A stretch of 64,000 nt of DNA from NCBI GenBank assembly GCA_027943335.1, contig BSBK01000761.1, positions 539,001-603,000 on the forward strand, read 5' to 3'. The DNA comes from Chamaecyparis obtusa. Lineage: Eukaryota; Streptophyta; Pinopsida; Cupressales; Cupressaceae. The position numbers were made by a program, and so were the translations under genes. Shown piece after piece: positions 57,990 to 64,000 of this stretch. Each line of letters opens with the position of its first letter. Within the stretch, counting starts at the first letter, position 1. Under the pieces are notes generated by a model. The model saw only the letters and a program-made list of their open reading frames with translations. It had not been told where the DNA came from and did not search any database.

Positions 57990-60900
57990 TATTACTATCC
58001 CATTTGTTTAACTTTTTCACAATCCTTTCCTTGGCCCAATTCCACATTTCATTAATAGTGGGGTCAACAACAAATGGAATACCAAGATATCTAATGATAT
58101 GGCTAGGACCTCCTCATTCAAATCCAAACTTTCTCAACCAAGTTGGGGGATTGTGATCCCATCCTAGCATGATAGACTTGGATAGAAAAATCTTACTACC
58201 AGAGGCTAAACAGTGAGACAGTTCATGTTGTGTTCATTAAGATATAATAGGATGGAGGCGTCATTAGAAAATTGAATATTAGAGACTTCTTGGCTATTGG
58301 GGAGGATGACACCTTTCACTTTTGGAGATAAGGAATCATCCCTAAGGAGGAAATGAAGAGAGTCTACAGCAATGAAAAAGAGGGAGGGGGCAAGGGGGCA
58401 TCCTTGTCTGATGGACCTAGACATCTCAAAGAATTTTGATCACTCCATTGACTTCCACTACCACCTTGGCTCCTTGAAGAAGTATAGAGACCATATTACA
58501 AAAGAGAGGTGGGAATCCAAGTGCTTCCAACATCATCACCTTGTCTTCTTCCTTGTTTGTTTGTTTGGTGAAAGTTCCCAGGATTAAATTCTGGTTGGAA
58601 AAGACTTGTGTTCAAGCTTCTGCTCTTTAAGATCTGGATGATCACCTGGGAATATTTGAAGGCCTTTCTTTGGGTATTGTCATATCATGACCCTATGAGC
58701 TTGAGTGATTACACCATAGATCCAGATCTTATTTCACTTCCTCTCCACTCATAAATTAGAAGGTTATTAAGGATCATATGCTTTCTCATAAATTTCCACT
58801 CAATACAATCATATGCTTTCTCATAATCAATAAGCAACATAGCACCTTGTTGACTAGATACTTTAGCCCAATCTAAAGATTCCCAGCAGGTAATAAGATT
58901 TTCAAGGATGTATCTCCCTTTTATAAAGCCAGTTTGAGTATTGTTAACCACCTTAGGAAGTATATTTTCAATTCTAAGGGCCAGAGCTTTAGCTAGAATC
59001 TTATACCCGACATTAAGGAGGGTAATGGGCCTCCAGTTCTTAATAAGAAGTTTGTATCATTCTTTAGGAATCAGATTGATAAGACCGGAATTGATATTAG
59101 CTCCTAAAGAACCTAATGAAATGGCCTCATTGTATGTATCGAGTTGATTTTAACCAATCCAATCTATGTTAGTTTTTAAAAAAATAATAGAAAGACCATC
59201 AGGCCTAGGGGCCTTATCATTGGCCATGTTCAAAATGGAGTTTTTTATTTCATCCTCTGAAATATCTCTATCAAGCATTGTTGCATCTTCCTTTATAACC
59301 TTCTTAGGGATGATTACTTTTATCTTTTGTCTAGCAACCTCCATGGGGGATCCATTATCATCTAAAGTAAATAGGTTTCTATAAAATTTGGAGGTCTCCA
59401 CAATTTCCTCTTGGGATGTGATATCCCTATCTTGATCTCTGATACATGATATTTTATCTCTAGCCTCCTCTTCCTTGAGAGAGTGAAAGAAAAAATTTGA
59501 ACCTGTGTCCCCCAAATTAAGCCAATTGATTATGGCCCTAACATTAGCACCTCTGGTCTTAGCATTCTATAATTTTATGAGGGAGCCTCGATAAAGCATC
59601 ACCCTATCTAAAAGATTTGGGTCAAAGGGAGTGTGTTGGATAAGAAATTTAGACTCCTACAGTGCTTCAACTAATCTATATTTTTCCCTTCTAGTATCTT
59701 TATCTCTTTTCCTGCCTACAGTTTTGAGCAAATTCTGCCAAGAAGCAGTAGTTTGGGCCCACTTAGCAAATTCAATTTCATCTTGAGAAATCTGATCATT
59801 AGACCATGCAATGACTCTGACTTTCACCTAGTTAGCTTCATCCTTGAGAAGAGAATAATTAAGGGCAAATCCTTATTTCTTAATAGGTAAATTTGCATGA
59901 CCTGGAATCAGGTGGATGCATGAAAGGATAGGATGGTGGTCAAAAAGAGTGAAGGGGAAAATATTTATGTAATTGTCCTTAGGGGGCAAGGGCATTTGAA
60001 AAAATGATTGTTCATATAGAATTGGTCTAGTCTAGAGTAGATCCTCTTATCTCTTCTCTGATAGTTGGACAATGTATACCACACACCTTTAGACTCACCC
60101 TTATTTCCTGCTAGGGGGTCAAATAAATTTAGTTTGTTCTATTCCAATAAAGAAGCCCATTACCTTTCAACCATATTGAAATCTCTTGCTAAGATCCAAG
60201 GAATGCTATCCAAATTTGAAATCCACTTCCAAAGGTTAATCCTCTCATTGTGATCAGTGGGGTTATAAATTGAGCAAGCTCCAAATACACAATCATCAAC
60301 CTTAAATTTGACCTAGATTTCCCTGTTGCAGGGAGAAAATCTCCATTCTTGGACAGACTTCCTCCATGCTGGACCAATCAGAATAGAGGTTCCACCTCTA
60401 CCCCTCGAGTGCTTAGTATAATAGGCTATTGCATCCCTCTAGATGCATTTTAGGGCTATATCAAGTGCAAATCCAACTACTTTCACCGCCTGAAGCAAAA
60501 ATATTTCCATATTTCTATGTAAATTTAAGAGTCTCTTAACCACATATTTCCTGTCAAAGGATTCCAAACCTCTAACTTTCCAAGATGCATAGTTTAGTAT
60601 CATGATTAACCCCTACTTTTCAATTTCCATGGGGATCCAAAAGCTTTTGAAGCACTGAGAAATTTTATTCCTTAGGGATTTGGAGGGTTTGGGATTCCCA
60701 CTAAGGAGAGGAGGCCTTCCTCTCTTCCTTCTAATATTGACCTCATCAATAAAATCAAGAGGATCTATTTTAAGAGGCTTACTGGTCTTCTTATGTTTTT
60801 TACCGAAATCTAAGGTGAAAACAAAAGCATCTCCATCTTCTAAACATGCATCATCCTGCACTTTCCTTATCTCTCCTTCCTCCAACTCAAGATCCAACCT

Positions 60901-61388
60901 CTTCTCAACCTCCAAAACTATCAAATCCTTAGACATGACAAAATTCTTTGCACTCCTCCCCAATTTGGGCTCATACTTCCATTGATCAGGCGGGGGCGGA
61001 AGAGGGGGAGAGCAGGGATAACAACTACTAAGAACTCATTGATTTTGTCACTTAGGTCCACATGAAGAGGAGAACTACCCTCCCCTATATTCTATTATCA
61101 TGATCAGGAATTACTAAACCAAAAGGTGTGGCTACTAGTAGGGAGAAGTCTTTGGGGCTACCAACCTTGTCGAAGGATAGATCTAGGGAAGCAAGCTGGG
61201 CAGAGGTAGCACCTTGACCAAGAGGGATGATAGAGTAAACCTTCCATTTGTAAGGAAACTCAGGTGCGGAAATAGCTTCCTACGCTAATCTTTATAGGAG
61301 AGTATTGTGCAAATTCTTATAAATCCTTACAATTTTAGATTTGTTAACTACTTTAACAAAGATATTGCAACCACATACCATGCATACA
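57990..61388 (-). pseudogene. L1-type LINE, ORF1 end, endonuclease and RT (unit 2 and beyond)
   Basis: On the minus strand: the end of ORF1 (60963-60613, KKHKKTSKPLKIDPLDF, RRKRGRPPLLSG), then ORF2 from ATG 60603 nine bases after the ORF1 stop. The endonuclease has WKVRGLES, LLQAVKVVGFALD, RDFNMVE and DHHPI; the Glu expected in LQE is Ala, so the nuclease would be dead. The RT linker (GDTGSNFFFHSLKEEEARD) and RT (TQTGFIKGRYILENLI, RQGCPLAPSLFF, IQFSNDASILLY in place of QFADD) follow. Stops, a ~20-base deletion near 58210 and a ~250-base insertion at 58539-58789 break it. It continues in 52249-54027. Confidence 0.85.
58539..58789. other. ~250-bp filler insertion in the LINE RT
   Basis: Absent from the unit 1 LINE. 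Its right end carries ATCATATGCTTTCTCATA (58773-58790), an 18-base copy of 58808-58825. Origin unknown. Confidence 0.65.
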
Positions 61389-61401
61389 AAAAAATAGAGA
61401 A

Positions 61402-61974
61402 TGACACAATGATATACCCTAGGGAAACCTTTCGGTAAAAACCCCAGCACTCCAAAACCTGCACAATGTATTGATCAAAACTATTACAGCTTACAATACA
61501 CTTGCAATGCAAGTTCTTTCAGAAGATTTCCAAAACCTTGAAGACAAATCACAGCAACATAAAAACGTTCCAACCATAAACTCACATCACATCTCTTCGC
61601 AACCCTAAAAAAAAGGCTTATATCATGCGCTTCACTTTTTAGGGCTACTCCCAAAGATAACCGTATTAGGGTTTTACCATTCTCCGAGAAAATAGGAACC
61701 CCAAAAAAAATTTGAGGTGATGCCCCAAACCCCACGATTGGGGAAGAGTGTATAGCACTCAAATTTATCAGTTGCCACATGTCTTCACCTGTCATTGAAT
61801 CTTCCTGACATAGCTCTTACGTGTCATAGGAATCTGTCATAACCGTTTTAGCCATGATCTCCTTACACACAATTCAAGATGCCGACACATCAACATTATT
61901 TGCAAGAAATACATTTTACAAAACAAATAATAAGAATAGGAATTATCCAAGGTTGAGACACCTTATTCCTAACA
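61402..61974 (-). mobile_element. 3' LTR of the Ty1/copia element
   Basis: About 573 bp, beginning TGTTAGGAATAAGG and ending ATTGTGTCA on the minus strand. The start is fixed by the adjacent polypurine tract; the far end is the best TG/CA match and less sure. Confidence 0.7.
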
Positions 61975-61985
61975 TTCTCCCACTT
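61975..61985 (-). other. Polypurine tract of the copia element
   Basis: AAGTGGGAGAA on the minus strand, directly before the 3' LTR; primes plus-strand DNA synthesis. Confidence 0.7.
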
Positions 61986-62013
61986 GTCGAACACCTTGTA
62001 AGAGCAACAGGAA

Positions 62014-64000
62014 CTAACTGCTATAGGCCAAAAGGCCCATAGACTCCGAACACCATCTAAACTTCTCAGTGTCCACTGGTTTTGTTAATGCATCTGCAAC
62101 ATTCTTCACAGTATCTACCTTCTCCAAATGTACCTTTCCATCTTCCACCATATCTCTCACAAAGTGAAACTGCACATCAATGTGCTTCGTTCTGGCATGG
62201 AAAGTTGGATTCTTTGCAAGGCAAATAGCGCTCTGACTGTCACACCAAATAGTAATATGTTTTGCATCAACACCAACATCAGAACACAATCTTCTAAGCC
62301 AAATGGCTTCTTTACAAGCATGAGTAGCAGCCATGTACTCGGCTTCTATAGTGGACAAAGCAACCACAGGTTGTCGCTTACTCATCCAATTAATGGCACC
62401 ACCAAACATAGTGAACACATAAGCACTGGTGGATCTCCTGCTGTCAATATCACCTGCCCAATCTGAATCCACAAACCCACGAATACAAACTGAATGCGGA
62501 GATCCAGAAGAGTTACCATGATAACATATGGAGTAATCTGATGTACCCCTCAAATATCTGAATACTCACTTAACTGCATCCCAATGTACCCGTCCAGGGT
62601 TAGCCATAAACCGACTCAAGACTCCCACTGCTTGGGCAATGTCTGGTCTAGTACAGACCATAGCATACATAAGACTGCCAACTGCACTAGCATAAGGTAC
62701 TCTACTCATGTCCTCCACCTCACTAGGAGATTTTGGACAATCATCTACAGATAACTTTGTTCCCATAGAAATAGGAACACATAGTGGTCTACAATCTGCC
62801 ATACTGAACCTGTCCAACACAGACTTCACATACTTACTCTGACTCGACCAAAGTTTTCTGTTAGACCTGTCTCTACTGATTTCCATACCCAAGATGTACC
62901 TAGCTGCCCCAAGATCTTTCATCTCAAACTGTGCTGACAACTGAGATTTAAAATTAGAAATCATACCCTTACCCTTCCCAAACAGCAACATATCATCAAC
63001 ATATAATGCAACAATAAGAAGGTGATCATTTTCAACTCTGAAATAAACACAATGATATGATTTTGATCTTACAAATCCAATTGACAACACAAAGGCATCA
63101 AACTTAAGGTACCACATCCTAGGAGATTGCTTCAAACCATATAGAGATTTCTTTAATCTGCAAACTAAGGATTCTTTACCTTTAACAATGTAGTGCTCAG
63201 GCTGTGACATATAAATCTCTTCCTCCAAATCACCATGAAGGAAAGTTGTCTTCACATCCATCTGTTCTATCTCTAAATCATATGATGCAATAAGAGATAA
63301 CAAAAATCTAATGGATGTCAACTTTGCAACAGGAGAGAATATTTCACCATAATCTATTCCCTCTACCTGCGAATACCCCTTTGCAACCAATCTAGCTTTG
63401 TACCTTTCAACACTGCCATCTGCACAAAATTTCTTCTTGAACACCCATTTACAGCCAATAGATTTTCTCCCTTTAGGCAAAGGTACAAGGTCCCAAGTTT
63501 TGTTTTTCTCTAATGAAGCCATCTCATCATCCATAGCCTCAATCCAGGAACCTGCATCTTCCATGCCCAAAGCCTCTTTCACATATCTAGGCTCATCAGT
63601 GTTAGTAATCAAAGCAAAGGCACAACTGGAATCTAACATAGAATAACCAAACCTTTCTGGTTGCTTTCTTTCTCTCGTGGATCTCCTCAAGGGCTGTGGT
63701 TGAGGTTGTTCTTCCTCTTCTTCTGAACTATCAAAGCTGCTAGAGCTCTCCTCATCATTAGGCCCAACATGGTCTCTCTGTTCAGTCTTCTCAGGGGTAG
63801 GAGGCAACTGAACAACATCTTTTTCCTTTTCTTTTTCATCTAGTTGTAGCACAATAGAAGAAGATGTTAGCTCTCTGAAAATAACATTTCTACTATACCA
63901 CACCTTACTAGTCACAAGATCCCAAATCTTGTCTCCTTTCACACTAGAATTGTATCTGATGAAAATACATTTAACAGCTTTGTTTTCCAACTTAGATCTT
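62014..64000 (-). pseudogene. Ty1/copia pol: integrase end, RT and RNase H (one nonsense codon; runs off the window)
   Basis: One frame, open to the window edge. It opens with the integrase C-terminal part (KCIFIRYNSSVKGDKIWDL) and an acidic linker. The RT has WIEAMDDEMASLEKN, GCKWVFKKKFCADGSVERYKA, LVAKGYSQVEGIDY, MDVKTTFLHGDLEEEIYM, LYGLKQSPRMWY and the catalytic YVDDM box; RNase H has GFVDSDWAGDIDSRRSTSAYV, STIEAEYMAA, WCDSQSAI and HIDVQFHFVRD. A single TGA (62566-62568) replaces the Trp of KWVFRYLRGTSDY. Catalytic residues are otherwise kept, so it is a recent element. The 5' part lies outside. Confidence 0.92.

Larger units (their letters stand above)
30582..59643. repeat. Segmental duplication, unit 2
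   Basis: This is the colinear partner of 14096-27911. Subtracting insertions at 32731-34431, 36379-46233 and 54028-57989 leaves about 13.5 kb, against 13.8 kb in unit 1. The gypsy fragment continues to its left and the LINE continues to its right beyond the shared part. Confidence 0.92.

Overview
The window looks like nuclear DNA of a land plant with a large, repeat-filled genome. The evidence is five-exon plant genes with GT/AG introns, plant-type Ty3/gypsy, Ty1/copia and L1-like LINE retrotransposons, and AT-rich intergenic DNA. A gymnosperm (conifer-type) source is my best guess, but this is inference only. There are no bacterial genes, no CRISPR array and no RNA gene I can support. Only two genes look functional: a duplicated pair of aldo-keto reductases (AKR), at 19370-22949 (342 aa) and 47620-51283 (340 aa).

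Layout. (1) 1-14095 is most of one minus-strand Ty3/gypsy element of the Tat type: gag, protease, reverse transcriptase, RNase H, a second archaeal-type RNase H and integrase run from 11465 down to 3775. An antisense (+) plant-mobile-domain gene lies downstream of integrase (278-2120), and two arrays of TATCGCGCGATA-type palindromes lie near 1-130 and 12200-12425. Its 5' LTR starts at 14095; its 3' LTR is outside the window. (2) 14096-27913 is duplication unit 1: 5' part of another gypsy element, a LINE RNase H scrap, an AT-rich upstream region, AKR gene 1, and a truncated LINE with a solo LTR in it. (3) 27914-29513 is one LTR with a different old element on each side. (4) 30582-59643 is duplication unit 2, colinear with unit 1 but enlarged by an ORF1-only retroelement (32731-34431), an AT-rich insertion containing a full-length LINE (36379-46233) and a small gag-protease LTR element inside the downstream LINE (54028-57989). 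(5) 59644-61401 is the 5' part of that LINE. (6) 61402-64000 is the 3' half of a minus-strand Ty1/copia element.

History read from the nesting: a gypsy element and a LINE flanked one ancestral AKR gene. The block was duplicated in tandem, probably through LTR-LTR recombination, because the LTR at the junction has LINE on one side and gypsy pol on the other with no matching target-site duplication. Each copy then received its own insertions. Both AKR copies kept all exons, splice sites and the catalytic tetrad, but they differ at a TATA-like box, at a cofactor-loop motif, in an intronic 93-bp minisatellite and near the C-terminus.

The dead elements decay in a shared way: long reading frames stay in frame but carry many TAG, TGA and TAA codons where CAG, CGA, CAA or TGG is expected, the pattern left by deamination of methylated cytosine. 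All positions were read by eye; identities and family assignments were not computed.
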